Assembly (NCBI GenBank): GCA_946807835.1
Contig: OX327699.1
Coordinates: 994,501-1,058,500 of the forward strand
From: Ailanthus altissimus
Lineage: Eukaryota; Streptophyta; Magnoliopsida; Sapindales; Simaroubaceae
Direction of reading: 5' to 3'
DNA length: 64,000 nucleotides
Shown here: piece after piece, positions 23,093 through 36,121 of the stretch
How the letters are laid out: each line of letters opens with the position of its first letter
How positions within the stretch are numbered: the first letter of the stretch is position 1
The notes under the pieces: generated by a model
The model's database searches: none
Told to the model about the DNA's origin: nothing
What the model saw: the letters and a program-made list of their open reading frames with translations, nothing else
Program-made: the position numbers and the translations under genes

Positions 23093-23581
23093 TGTTGAAG
23101 GAAGTCGAACCAACAGGCCTGGTGTGCTAAACATTGATGCTCATGGCAAGGAGGAACCTGAAGCAAATGTGCTGAGCTGGGCAGATAAAGGGAACTACAC
23201 TAGCAAGCCTGAGACAAACCTGACACAGCAAGGCAGTAATAATGCAAACAACCTGACACAGCAAGGCAGTAGCAATGCAAACAAAAACTTGCAATTGCAA
23301 TGGAGCAACAGCAGTGATGACAGCTGCAACAATATCCTCTGTACCTGGAACAGCTGGCAGGACCTCAGGGATAAAAACACAATAAGCAGAGATCGGATGG
23401 CTTGGATTAACTTCAGGACATATTAAAGCCTTAAGATTAGGAAACCGTTTTTGTTCTCTTCTGTGATATATAAAAACAATAGCTACTCAAAGTAGTATAT
23501 ATATGTGTATAAAGTTATAACAAGAAATCAATACAACAGTTCGACATTTAAAATACACAAACTCACCCTCTGTTGTTTTCA
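23093..23581 (+). repeat. 5' LTR of the copia element
   Basis: 489 bp, TGTTGAAG..TTTTCA. Contains a TATA-like 'gatatataaaaac' near 23465 and two tandem 33-bp units at 23217-23282. Confidence 0.92.
23217..23282 (+). repeat. 33-bp tandem repeat, two units, in the 5' LTR
   Basis: Units 23217-23249 and 23250-23282 share 'aacctgacacagcaaggcag'. The right LTR carries three such units. Confidence 0.95.
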
Positions 23582-23585
23582 AACT

Positions 23586-23598
23586 TGGTATCAGAGCC
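23586..23598 (+). other. Primer-binding site (initiator Met-tRNA)
   Basis: TGGTATCAGAGCC, a perfect match to the usual plant LTR-element primer site, four bases after the LTR. Confidence 0.92.
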
Positions 23599-23604
23599 TC
23601 TGCA

Positions 23605-26600
23605 ATGGCTTCAAGCTCAATTACTCAACCCAACCCACAAAACACCAATCCAACATACTCAAACAATGCAGCCATAGGCTCTTTTATTTTCTCAGCACCA
23701 ATCAAACTCACAAACACTAATTACCTTCTATGGAGATCACAAGTTTTGCCAAGTGCAAGAGCTAATGACCTGGTTGGCTTCATTGATGGAACCAAACCTT
23801 GCCCAAGAAAAATGCATGTTACAGTGGATGATGAACACTCAGTTGTCACCACTGAAAATCCTGATTATCAGATATGGATGAGACAGGATCAAACCCTGAT
23901 GGGCTGGTTACTGTCCTCATTAACAGAAGGAATGTTGGGAGCTGTTGTAGAGTGCACAGGCTCTCACCACCTCTGGACAACCCTGGAAAATATTTTTGCC
24001 TCTAACACCAAAGCAAGAATCATTCACCTCAAAAACCTCATTCAAACCACCAAAAAAGGGTCAATGACCATTACTCAATATTACATGAAAATGAAAGGGT
24101 TTGCTGAAGCTCTAAGATGTGCAGGATGTGCAATGACTGATGATGAGCTCATTGATCACATCCTTGGGGGTCTAAGCAGTGTCTATGACTCAGTATTTGT
24201 TAATGTCACTTCCAGAGCTGATAAGATTTCTCTTGCTGAAGTTTATGCCATGCTTCTAAGCCAAGAAAACAAATTTGAGATGAACTCAACAGAGGACACC
24301 TTTGAAGCACCTGTCAACTTCAATGCAAACTTCACTCATGCCAACTGGGGTCCTAAAAAGAACTGACAGATGAAGGAAAAATCAAGCAACTTCAAGAGTG
24401 GTTTCAATCAAGGAAATCAAAATCACTTCAACCATCAGCACCCAAGAAATGTTCAAGGAAGAGGCAAGCCACATTCAACCGCAGAACAAGAAACAACAGT
24501 TGTTTGTCAAATCTGTTTCAAGCCCAAGCACACAGCTGCTGAATGCTGGCACAGGTTCAAGAAAGATTTTACTCCAAAACTGAACAACAACCAACAAGCA
24601 ATGAGAGCATTCATAGCTGCCACCGATAATGAAGATGATCCAGCTTGGTACTTAGACAGTGGAGCTACAAACCATGTTACCAACAACACCAACAACATGA
24701 ACATCAACAACGAATACAAAGGTAACCAGAAGCTAACTGTAGGTAATGGACAAAATCTGCACATTTCACACATTGGTCAAGCAATCATTACCTTACATTC
24801 TCATTCAAGCACACATGACCTGAAACTAAACAACATTTTGCATGTTCCTGAGATAAGTAAGAATTTAATCAGCATGCATAAACTAACCAAAGACAACGAT
24901 CTGACCTTGAAATTAACAAAAATTGGTGTGTTGTAAAAGACAAGAGACATATGAGTATTGTGCTACTGGCAGTAGCTAAGAATGGGCTATATCAACTGCA
25001 GTGTTTCCCAAGATCACCAACTTTCCAATCAAGTCAAAAGTCTTTAGGAAGTAAAGACATATGTCCAGTATCTATGCTTTCTTATTATGCTTTAAAAGTG
25101 GGTCAGTCTCAAAGTCATGCCAATGAAGAGTCTAATTGTTCCTTGAGAAACAAACATATTGAAGTTTTACACAGGAGATTAGGGCATCCTAATGTAATGA
25201 TTCTCAAGGAAATATTATCCAAATGTAAGGAGTTTTTGGAATTCAATAAAAACACTGCAGTTCAATCTCTATCTTTTGTTCAGCTTGCCAACATGGTAAA
25301 TTGCATAAGATGACATTCTATGAAACACCAACCAAAACCACCAAACCATTAGAAATAATCCATGCTGATCTTTGGGGACCAGCACCAGTTCAATCAAATA
25401 AAGGTTATAGGTATTACCTTGCATTGGTAGATGACCATACAAGCTTCACTTGGATTTACCCTTTGAGTAACAAGTCAGAAACATTACAAACCTTTATAAA
25501 CTACAAAAAGAAAATTGAAAAATCGCTTGAACTTAACATCAAAACACTGCAGTGTGACATGGGTGATGAATTCACTGCTCTAGAAAGCTTCTTAAAACAA
25601 GAAGGGATTAATCAAAGGTACTCATGTCCATATACTCACCACCAAAATGGTAAAGTTGAGAGAAAACATAGGCACTTCACAGAGACAGCACTGATACTCT
25701 TAGCTTAAGCAAATATGCCCTTTAGATATTGGTGGGAAGCAGCTCACACAGCAGCCTACCTCATCAATAGATTGCCAACACCTAAATTGGGTAATAAGTC
25801 ACCATTTGAAGCTCTATTCGGTTATAAACCTGATTATTCTTTAATCAAAGTATTTGGATGTGAGTGTTATCCTTTCTTGAGACCCTACAATAGAAATAAG
25901 TTCAGCTTCCATACATCAAAGTGCATCTTCATAGGCTATAGTCCCAAACACAAAGGGTATATGTGTCAACATCCATCTGGTAGAGTCTTTATTGCTAGGC
26001 ATGTGACTTTTAATGAAGATGTCTTCCCTTTCAATTTAGATACTGATTTCAAGAGTCAAAATGACAAGTTTCTGAATCAACCACTATCAATGAGTCATCA
26101 ATTTATTTTTCTTGAACCACCAGAAAGGGAAACCACCTTCAAAGCTGTAGTTGATACATCACCATCCTTGGACACTGCAACAGATGACAGTAACACTCCA
26201 GAACCACAACACCAACCAAATCTTGACATTTCAACAATGCACCAACCTGCTAGTACAGACACCACATCCAACCCCCAACCAGATTTTTTGAACCAAAACT
26301 CTCACACTCTCAGACATAACACAAACACAAAAACTCACAACCAAAACCTTGCATCTACACATCCTATGATCACAAGATCAAAATTGGGTATTTTTAAACC
26401 CAAGACATATGTGTGCTTAGAAAATGAATCTGCTGAAACTCCCACTTCAACTGAAGAAGCTGTTCTAAATCCCAAATGGAGAGAGGCAATGCAAGATGAA
26501 TTCAATGCATTGATCAAAAATCAAACATGGAATCTAGTACCTTACACACCTCAAAAGAAAATAATTGGTAGCAAATGGGTATTCAAGGTGAAAAGAAGAT

Positions 26601-27997
26601 CAGATGGCACAATTAAAAGGCACAAGGCCAAATTAGTGGCCAAAGGTTTCCATCAAACTCCAGGGGTAGATTTCTATAAAACCTTCAGCCCTGTAGTTAA
26701 ACCTTGCACAATCAAATTTGTGCTGTCTTTGGCACTGATGCAAGACTGGAAGTTGAGACAAATAGATATCAACAATGCCTTCTTGAATGGAGAATTGTCA
26801 GAGGAGGTATACATGTGCCAACCAGAGGGGTTTAAGGACATTCAGAAGCCCAACTATTTATGCAAGCTCAAGAAAGCTATTTATGGTCTGAAACAGGCAC
26901 CTAGGGCTTGGTTTGACAAGCTCAAAAGCACCTTAGTCAGTTAGGGATTCAAGGGAGCAAGGTCTAATACATCATTATTTCTAAAAAGGGAAGGAACTAC
27001 ATTAACTCTCTTATTAATCTATGTTGATGACATAATAATTACAGGAAGTAATGGCGAGTCAATTGAAAGACTTATAAAAGACCTAAGCTCAAACTTTGCT
27101 CTCAAGGACTTAGGTGATCTACATTTCTTCCTCGGTATCCAAGTGACCAGAATAGCAGATGCAATTTGGTTATCACAAACCAAATACATCAATGACCTAC
27201 TAGAGAGAACCAACATGCTGAATTACAAAGGAAGCATTACTCCAATCAGCACAGAAGTGAAGTTGTCAAAAACAGGAGGAAAACCCTTTCCAAATGGAAC
27301 ACTTTACAGAAGTATCATTGGGAGTCTGTAGTATGCAACTTTAACACGACCTGAATTGGCCTTCACAGTTAATAAACTCAGTCAATTCATGAGCAATCCC
27401 TTGGACACTCACTGGACAACATGCAAGAAGGTGCTAAGGTACTTAAAGGAGACATCTCATTATGGCTTAGAACTCAAAAGACCCAAGGAATTGCAGCTGG
27501 TTGCTTTCTCAGATGTAGACTGGGCTTGTGACATTGATGATAGAAAATCAGTGGGCGGATACCTGGTATTTCTAGGTGGAAGCTTATTGTCATGGAGCTC
27601 TAAGAAACAACAAGTGGTTGCAAGGTCAAGTGTCGAATCTGAATATAGGTCTCTTGCTCACACCAGTGCTGAAATCAGTTGGATCTCTGCCCTACTTCGA
27701 GAACTTGATCTGACTATGACCAAGACACCTCTAATTTGGACTGACAATACCAGTGCAGCTTCATTAGCTTCAAATGTTGTCTATCATTCAAGAACCAAAC
27801 ATATAGAGATAGATATACACTTTATCAGAGATAAAGTGAACAATGGTGAACTAGAAATCTAATTTACTCCCAGCACAGAACAACTTGCAGACATTCTAAC
27901 AAAGCCCCTTAGTTTCGATAAGTTCAATTATCTAAGAACCAAACTTCATGTTCTTCCCAGAACATTCAGTTTGAGGGGGGATGTTGAAGGAAGTTGA
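23605..27997 (+). pseudogene. copia gag-pol polyprotein with premature stops
   Basis: Gag opens at the ATG at 23605 ('MASSSITQPNPQN') and includes 'LTNTNYLLWRSQVLP', the copia gag N-terminal motif, then the UBN2-type capsid region. A zinc knuckle (C-x2-C-x4-H-x4-C) starts at 24505. The protease motif 'WYLDSGATNHV' is near 24646. Pre-integrase 'VLHRRLGHPNV' is near 25165. Integrase has 'IIHADLWGPA', 'CDMGDEF' and 'ERKHRHFTE'. RT has 'AKGFHQTPGVDF', 'DINNAFLNGEL' and 'YVDDIIIT' (about 27017). RNase H has 'FSDVDWA' and 'SSVESEYRSL'. Lesions: TGA at 24364, a frameshift near 24910, a further shift near 25300, TAA at 25706, TAG at 26942, TAG at 27329, TAA at 27860. The frame ends at 27995-27997, 16 bases into the 3' LTR. 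Each catalytic block is otherwise well preserved, which suggests modest age. Confidence 0.92.
27971..27981 (+). other. Polypurine tract of the copia element
   Basis: TTGAGGGGGGA immediately before the 3' LTR: the plus-strand primer site for reverse transcription. Confidence 0.88.
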
Positions 27998-28506
27998 ACC
28001 AACGGGCTTGGTGTGCTAAACATCGATGCTCATGGCAAGGAGGAACCTGAAATAAATGTGCTGAGCTAGGCAGATAAAGGGAACTGCAGTAGCAAGCCTG
28101 AGACAGACCTGACACAGCAAGGCAGTAACAATGCAAACAACCTGACACAATAAGGCAGCAACAATGCAAACAACCTGACACAGCAAGGCAGCAGCAATGC
28201 AAACAAAAACTTACAATTGCAATGGAGCAACAACAGTGATGACAGCTACAGCAATATCCTTTGTACCTGGAACAGCTGGCAGGACCTCAGGGATAAAGGC
28301 ACAACAAGCAGAGATTGGATGGCTTGGATTAACTTCAGGACACATTAAAGCCTTAAGATTAGGAAACCGTTTTTGTTCTCTTTTGTGATATATAAAAAAA
28401 ATAGCTACTCAAAGTAGTAGTATATATATGTGTGTAAAGTTATAACAAGAAATCAATACAACAGTTCGACATTTAAAATACAGAAGCTCACCCTCTGTTG
28501 TTTTCA
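27982..28506 (+). repeat. 3' LTR of the copia element
   Basis: 525 bp, colinear with 23093-23581. The 36-bp length difference is one extra 33-bp tandem unit plus a 3-bp 'gta' gain near 28418. It differs from the 5' LTR at scattered bases. Confidence 0.9.
28106..28204 (+). repeat. 33-bp tandem repeat, three units, in the 3' LTR
   Basis: Units at 28106-28138, 28139-28171 and 28172-28204; the middle unit has 'cacaataaggcag' in place of 'cacagcaaggcag'. Confidence 0.95.
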
Positions 28507-30460
28507 AACTTTTACTATCTAATATCTAAGATTCTCATGGAGGCAACTATTTCTAGAGGAAAAAGAAAAAGAAAAAAAAAGAAGCAATCATCAGCACAGT
28601 CGGAATTCATGTCAAATAATTAATCTAAGGGAATATTATAATTATAGTTGAAGGTTGTATTTATGTCACCAACAAACGAGGATTAAAATTTCAACTAAAA
28701 TATTTGCACAAATATGTCTCTCTTCCATTTTAGCAGAGTTGATCCCAATATTTAAACTGAATTATAAGTGATTTTAATTTAAGAAAATCTCAATTAAATT
28801 TTATAATAAAATGTGTAAATTTTTTTACTTAAAAAAAAACATTTCAACCATGGTTTAAAAAAACAGAGAGAATTAAGACTTTAAAATAAGTGAGTTTGTA
28901 AATGTTGTATTTATTAGTAAGCGGCCGGAAAACTTTTGTCGGCTGGGCTAATATTTTTTTTTTTAATATCATTTCATAAGTCTTAATGGAACGAAAATTT
29001 TTTATTTATTAAAAACCTTATATAAGAAGATGTATAATGTGGTTTATAATATAAGCATAATATATAACAAAAAATAGCAACAATAATTAAAAAATATGAA
29101 TAATAAATTATTGAAGTTGTGCTTGTTGATGTCTTAAGATATATAATTAATCTATTATTAAACTAAATTAAATTAATAATTACAACTAATTTCTCTAAAT
29201 AAGTAAAAGTTTTAGTGTTTGACCAAGTTTTCATTAAAAAATAATTTCAAGAAGAGTAAATTGAAATTATTATAAAAAGCTTGTGAAATAATATTACTCA
29301 CAAATCTATTTATGGTACTTAAATTCTAAGACCTTAAAGAAATTTATTGTCAATATATATATATATATGTGAAAATTTAAATATAAGTTATTTTTATCCT
29401 CTTAAAATAAGAATTATAAATCAACACTTATGTTATTAAAATAATAAATAAAATTTTTTTTAAGAGAAATTAATTTAAAAAATTAGAAGAATATTGAGCA
29501 AAATACAAAGTTTAGGTGTTGTGTGAATTAAAGCGCAAATGTAAACTATCGTATCAATTAATAAAGAGTGAATAGAGTATTAATACTATAAGGAATTTTT
29601 TTTCTATTTTTACTAAAATTAAGTTGTGTCTTCTTACTCTTATTCAGATAACTAAAAATTAAACACAATATAATCTAATCTAAGTAAACAGAAAATAATA
29701 AAAAGATGACTAAGATTACAAGTATAAATCACAAATACAAAATAAACTTATGATTATAATTATCCCTTGATACTTTACTTGAATCAAATGATCTTCTCTT
29801 AATTTAATCTTTTGATATGAATTATTGGCTAATATTTCTAATACCTTCACTAGCCTCTCCTAATATTAGATCAAGTGAATATATTTTATACTAACCAATA
29901 TCTCTATTCCTATAGTAATAGATAAGGATAAAATTTATTAAGAATGCGTTTTTTAAAATCATATATGTTATATAAGTATATTCTTATCTCATATGAATCT
30001 TATAATTTTTACCCTATAATCAAATATCAATTTATCTAAGGTTAAACACTTAAATCCCTCTTCCAAGTCCTTTATAATTTTTAAAATAATCTAATTATTG
30101 GTTAAATAAATAGAAAGCATTATACACAGATAAATTGAATAATTCTCTTATTGAATTCGTAAAATAAAAAAAGAAAACAAATTCAATTAAATATCGAGTT
30201 CAAAGTTATAATGTTAGAAATAAAAATTGAGCTCATTATGACAAATAAAGTTCTAGAGGATATAATAATTATCATCAAGATGAATAATAATATTTAGTAG
30301 CTAAAGAGAATATAAGAAAAGAGATAGTATCCTGAAATCTTCGTTTTCTCTCTCTCTTGTCCTTATTGTAGAAATCTCTTCTTCAATCCTTAAATTTACT
30401 CAAAACTCTGAATAACTTGTTCTTCTTTCATTTTCTCTTCTTCTCTTTTATATTTGGCTT
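28507..30460. other. AT-rich spacer, no gene seen
   Basis: Low-complexity A/T sequence, with a short TA tract near 29356-29370. No coding or RNA signal. Confidence 0.45.
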
Positions 30461-30830
30461 ATGAGGCTTTTATTTATAGATTTATAGCTCTAAGTTAGGG
30501 CAATTATCATATCCAAAGCAAGTAAGGATTTCTAGATTTTGCCTTAGCACTACAATGCTAGCTTGATTTTAGTTCACCACTGCAACGCTAGCTTATTAGC
30601 GTTGTGGCGTCAAGTTTTGGGTTTCGATTGTTTTTTAGACTGTGGTAACGCTACAATGCTGAGTCTTGAGCGTTGTGATTTTCAGATTCTGACTTAAAGC
30701 ATCTCCTCTTCATGTTCCAATGCTGGAACCTTTGTATATTAGCGTTGTAGCACTTAGATTCTATTTTAGGATCTCTTTCTTTTGCTTCTAGCGCTATGGT
30801 ATCAATACTCACCTTTAGGCACAATCGAGC
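30461..30830. repeat. Possible LTR fragment with repeated 'gcgttgtrgcg' motifs
   Basis: Related motifs recur in both orientations: 'cactacaatgctagc' (30550), 'cactgcaacgctagc' (30580), 'agcgttgtggcg' (30599), 'acgctacaatgctg' (30648), 'gagcgttgtgat' (30669), 'agcgttgtagcac' (30742). The copia LTRs at 44.9 and 49.6 kb have comparable GGCACC/GGTGCC-type motif clusters, so an eroded LTR is the best guess. Confidence 0.35.
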
Positions 30831-32689
30831 TACAAACTATATAATCTATGTGTTGTTTAAGTTTTTTTTTTCTAATAAAGCATTGTAAGAGCTCAATATT
30901 GTAGACAAAAGCAATAATCCCTATAATATTATTGTCAAACAATGGCGAGTTACGATGCATCACCACCTCTACCAGAATTGCTAACCTCTTATGTGGTTTA
31001 TGTAGATGGCAGGGCAACTATTACTTGCCACCACTTTTCTTAATAATTTTGGAGATCTTTAATTGCTACATTAGCGAATATAATCTCATCATTTTATATA
31101 TCACGAAATTTAAATTTTGATGTTGTATATAGTAATTGTTACCGATTTGTTGGTTAATATTGGTCAAAAGGCAATGATAATTTTTTGCCCCTTTTAGTTT
31201 TATTTTTTAAATTTTATTATATATTATTTTATGATATTTTTTAAAATGAACCCATGTGTCCTCTTTTTTAAAGGCAAGTATCAAAATTTATTTTATACGA
31301 AATACATTATTAATAAAAATATTATATTTTGATGTTCTATAATATTTATTATTATAAATTTCATTATAAAAAAAATAAGTGGATTAAATTGTGCCACATA
31401 TAAATAATATATAAATTTTATTTAAATTTAAAGTTAATAATTGTAAGAATAACTATCTAATTTCAAAAAAAAATTTAACAAACGAGATCTTTATGCTATT
31501 TTAAAAATTAATGTGACTAACTTATCTTATTAATCATACTATGAAGTGTAATTACCCTTTTCTTTCATTAATAAAGGATAAATTAATCGTGTCAAAAGTC
31601 AAAGTTGAAGCCGAGACTAACTTGCCATGATACCACTAGTAAAGTAACACAGTGATATAATATTTGCTTGAGCAACGTACACCTCCGAATTAGAGATTTA
31701 ATTTAATTCCTCCATCTAAATTAGAGGATAAAGATAAAAACCTTTAGAAGTAAATTAGAGGATAAAGATAAATATCTTTTAGAAAATGAGAAGTGTTAGA
31801 GAAAGATCACAAAATATTATATAATATAAATAATTTTTTTTATTTTGTGTTATTAAAATGAGTAGTGTATTATCATAATTAATAAAATAATACTATTACA
31901 AATTATAAAGCACAATTAATCATAATGAACACTAAATTTTTATTTAAAAATTTTAATTAAAAAAAAATTACGGGACCGTAATCTGATATCAACACTTTCA
32001 CTATATAATAATAATAAGATTGTAATAATATTCCCTCTAGAATTATACTAGATACTCACCACAACATCAAAAATATTAATCTTAACTCAACAATAATAAA
32101 TCTAACAAATTCTTTTAAAATATACATTTGTTAGATTCTACTAATCAAAGACTAAATCAAAAATTAAATTCGATAAAAATATAGAATAAGATATTAAAAA
32201 CTCGCCTTTAAAATCTAAACAAAAATAGAGTTCAAATCATCATCTAATCATCAAAGGAAAATTTGAAAACCTACCTTCCATTTTTTCTTCTTCTCTCGAC
32301 CTTCACTCTTGTTCTTCACTCTATTTTTGCATTCTAGCTTCTGTTTCTTCAAAACACGAATGATCAAATTTTGGTTACTGTACACTTAATGAAAATTTTT
32401 ATTTAAACCCTTCAATTTTTATAAAATTAAAAAATAACCCATAAAGTCCACATAAAGTGAATCCACTCAAAAAAAAAGACCGCACTTACTTAAATAGCTT
32501 ATTAATAAAAGACTATTGATGCATTATTCTTTTATTAAAATTGAGATTTTGAGTTCAAAACTCACTCTCCCATATAAAATAAATGAGAGGAGACCTTATT
32601 TATCTTTAAGTTTTTGAATTGTATCACAACAATATAAATTTTAGTTGGCCATTTTTTCAAAAGACTAATTTTAGTTTTTTTTAATTTGA
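30831..32689. other. AT-rich spacer, no gene seen
   Basis: Contains a short duplicated stretch 'aaattagaggataaagata' (about 31718 and 31753). The two short frames near 30802-31120 overlap on opposite strands and match nothing recognised. Confidence 0.4.
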
Positions 32690-32965
32690 ACTACATGCAT
32701 TACATATATTACATCTACTAATATAATAACTAAACTTTATTATAAATGAGACAAGATTTTACAATCTGACTGATGCACGTTTAGACTTCTATCAACTAGA
32801 ACAAGATTTTACTTTTACATTGACACATGCTCAAATATCAATTTCCACAAAGATAGAGAGTATCCCACCGTAAAAAGAAATTACTAAATTATCTTAACAT
32901 TCACCAAATTTTAAATCCCAACTTAGAGATGCACTTATGAAGAGTACTTACCGCTAAAATAAACA
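32690..32965. repeat. Dispersed repeat, copy 2
   Basis: Diverged counterpart of 18866-19125, in the same orientation. Confidence 0.4.
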
Positions 32966-35040
32966 CTAAAGTGGAGACTAATTTTAGTTGGTCTTAGTAA
33001 TTCTTGGACCCAACCATCGGCGTGAAAAAAAAAAAGCTTTTGCCTAAATATTGAGATAATATGGAGATGCGCACCGAACTTAATCTGAAGGACATACAAA
33101 AGATGGCAAATGCCGTCGGTTCAAAAATAGCGAAGCTATAAAACACAAAGCAAAAAGTTGGTCATTGGGCAAAGACAAGGTAATCGACTTAACTCAATGG
33201 CCTGCATGGCATCTATTTGATAAGGCCACTAGAATCTTGCTTTTGTAAAGCTATCTGCTTCAATTCAAAATTATTGAGGAAAAAGAGCAATATATATATA
33301 TATATATATATATAGTTTTTCTAGACACCTATATTTCAAGTCAGCACCTACAAAGATTGTGTAAAATTAAGAGTCGGCCCTAATTTGTTTCACTTTCTCT
33401 CTCAATCATGTAAAAGAAAAATGAAGATAATCAAAGTTTTGTCTTTGCGTGCACGCATATTGTTTTATTTCGGACAATGAATCTTTATTAACGATGAAAG
33501 TATTTTAAATATGGTATAAGATTGTAATTTTATAAATTTATCAAGTTACAAATAATTTCAAATTTGTAGATTTATACTCAAGGGGTAAATAATTTCAAAT
33601 CGGTAGATTTATACTCATTTTATTTTTTTACTCTCACACTTGATTTGACCTCTTACAGTAGTAGGACAATGAGAAAATGGATTCTTTCGTCAAATTTAAT
33701 AACAACAATATTTGTTTCTCACAATAATTTTATTATTTGTTTATTTATATTTTATTTCATTAAATATGTTTTAATATTTGTTGTAGTTATAATTTAGTAT
33801 TTATTTTAAATTTCGTAATTTTTATATTTTATTATTTAATTTTAAATTTGAAGTGAGTGCTTTATTAGTTTTGATTATTTTTAGAGTTGATTTTATTTTA
33901 AAATATGTGTCTACTCTATAATAAAGTAGAATAAATACACCTTAAGTTCACTTTATAACATAATCCTTCATAATTTACTTAATATAATTTTAATTAAAAA
34001 AATTAAATGTTAAAGCAAAAAATTAAAAAAAGACAAAGATGAAGTGGTTGAAATATATACATATAAATAGGTGATATTTTTTATATGAATTTTCGTACAA
34101 AAATATTTTCATTATATATTAGTGAGATAAAATCAATAGATCCGATTATGATAAAAATAAATAATTATAGTTTAAAATATATCAATTTTGTATCTGTTTA
34201 TTCTATTAATAAAAACTTTCTGTTAAAAAAAATATTCTCTCAAATTAAGTACATTATGACCTTGGGTTGGGAATTAATAAATTCATAAATGCTCAGGTCT
34301 ATTCTCTTATAATGTATTAAGGAAAACGCCTCTTCCTTTTAAGGAAGAGATGCAGATCACATCCAATCAATAAAGATAATGTTAAAGATTAATAAATAAA
34401 AAAAGTGGGTGCCAGTGGATTTGATTGATAAAAATTCTCCGACTAATAGGGGGTAATGTAAAGGATAAACAAATATATATATATATATATATATAGATGT
34501 TAGTGGATTTAATTGATAATTTTTTATAAGTAATTAAAAAGTTTGAAATTCAAACCCCACTCACATTAAAATAGAAAAGAGTATAATTTATATTTGATGT
34601 AGCAAAAAACAAATGAAGAAGAAAAGAAATCGCAATTTAAAGTGTAATCACTTGAGTTTTTTTTTTAAAATTGAGATCGAATTTGAAAGTGTATTATTAT
34701 TATTATTATTTTGCGAGACATTTGATTGTGTTTACAATAAAAATATTTATAAAAAGAAAAACATATATAATTTTCTCATAGTTTATTAATTATAAATTTA
34801 ATAACTACAAGAAATTAAAGCTTAATGAGACATGGGGAAAAAAAGAAAGAAAAAATTTGGGTGCTGTCCTTTCAGATTTTTATTTGATTAAATTTAAAAG
34901 CCAAAAGAGAGTTGCTTTCTTTGAGGACCATGTGTGTGTGTATTGTTGTCACCACAAGAGAAAGAAGAATTTAATCATTGATGACGTTGGGGGAAACATC
35001 ATCAGAATGAGAAAGCAAAAGTAGTGGATGGGGATGAACA
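32966..35040. other. AT-rich spacer with microsatellites
   Basis: TA tracts at about 33292-33314 and 34474-34494, and a TTA tract at about 34694-34711. A perfect 9-bp inverted repeat with a 2-base loop lies at 34330-34349. No gene seen. Confidence 0.5.
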
Positions 35041-35300
35041 TGATGATCAAATCCCAAACGCAAAATCAAAAATCAAAATGGGTAGAGATGGAGATGGAGA
35101 TGGAGATGGAGATGGAGCAGCAGAGACTAGCAGTAGTGTTTTGCTTTTGCAGAACCTGGAATGCTACATCTGAATATCAGCTCAGTTAGCCGCTCTGTAA
35201 TTGGCACATTTTTCAGTGGGCAAATTTTGTTGTATTCGTTAAATGGCTGTCGTTTTCAATAATTTTGTTGTTCATTCCTTGCTTGGATGAGATTTGACAA
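35041..35300 (+). other. Region with GAGATG repeat and a 31-codon open frame
   Basis: An ATG at 35078 opens a frame to TGA at 35171-35173. The predicted peptide begins MGRDGDGDGDGDG, where the Gly-Asp run comes from a hexamer repeat (about 35087-35117). Composition at 34900-35260 is less AT-rich than the flanks, so a transcribed remnant is possible. I do not recognise the peptide and cannot call it a gene. Confidence 0.25.
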
Positions 35301-36069
35301 TAATTATAATACCAGTGGCTTTGATAAAAAGTTTGCATTTGCGATTCAAATCTTCAGTTTTACTTACATAAATATATCTTTTTTTTTAAAAATTTTAAAG
35401 TCTAAATACCTTTCTCCTATTTATTAATTGCATTCACTCTAGTAACAAAGAGGACGAGTAAGTTAAGGATTAATGTTACATTTTTATTTTGAATTTTCAT
35501 CCTTTAGATGTATGAAATTGATGGCCAAAAATTTGTAAGTCTATTTAAAATCCAAATTTAATCTAAGAAAACCCCATCCATTTGGATGCATACACACAAA
35601 TTTTAAGTAATGCTAGCAGACACTATATCAAAAATATTAAAAACACTAATTTTATGAAATAGAAATTCCAAACTTAGTATTTAAAAATCAATTTCTGACG
35701 CACCCCAATTAACTTCAATATTATATTTAAGAGTATTATTACGAATATTCTCAATATAATATCAAAAATACCCATAAATTTAAAAAATATACAGTCATAT
35801 TTAACTGTTAAGGAATATTATGTCTAAAATTAACAAGAAAAAGATAGTAAACTTATTTTAATATTTAAATTTTAAATAAATATTTTTAAAATATTAAATT
35901 CTGAAAACCTTAAATTTTTCGTTTTCTCTTTCACTCTCTCAAATTTTAACGATTCTAACACTTCAAATAACCCAACCACTCTCAACCACTACCAACCGCG
36001 ATCACCACATCCACTGCTTCCACCATAGCTGCGCTCACTACCTCTGCAATACCAAGAGTCATTGAGCGT
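35301..36069. other. Spacer, no gene seen
   Basis: AT-rich to about 35930, then a C-rich stretch of short 'caaccact' and 'accac' words leading into a foldback. Confidence 0.4.
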
Positions 36070-36121
36070 GGCCAAGCAAGAGCAGCAGTAACAACAGCTT
36101 TGCAGCGGCTCTTGCTTGGCC
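36070..36121. repeat. Perfect 14-bp inverted repeat with 24-base loop
   Basis: Arms ggccaagcaagagc (36070-36083) and gctcttgcttggcc (36108-36121). Pairing continues outward with GCGT/ACGC after a 2-base bulge. The stem is GC-rich in an AT-rich setting. Confidence 0.85.

Larger units (their letters stand above)
23093..28506 (+). mobile_element. Nearly complete Ty1/copia LTR retrotransposon
   Basis: LTRs at 23093-23581 and 27982-28506 flank a single gag-pol region of about 4.4 kb. A Met-tRNA primer-binding site follows the left LTR after four bases, and a polypurine tract (TTGAGGGGGGA, 27971-27981) abuts the right LTR. Domain order gag, protease, integrase, reverse transcriptase, RNase H defines Ty1/copia. 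The candidate target duplication is imperfect (TTTAT before the element, TTTAC at 28511-28515 if the right LTR ends a few bases later). Stops at five positions plus one frameshift make the copy defective. Confidence 0.93.

Noticed and set aside
35078..35173. Glycine/aspartate-repeat micropeptide gene
   Set aside because: The Gly-Asp run is the product of a GAGATG microsatellite. No conservation or second copy, so listed only as a low-confidence region.
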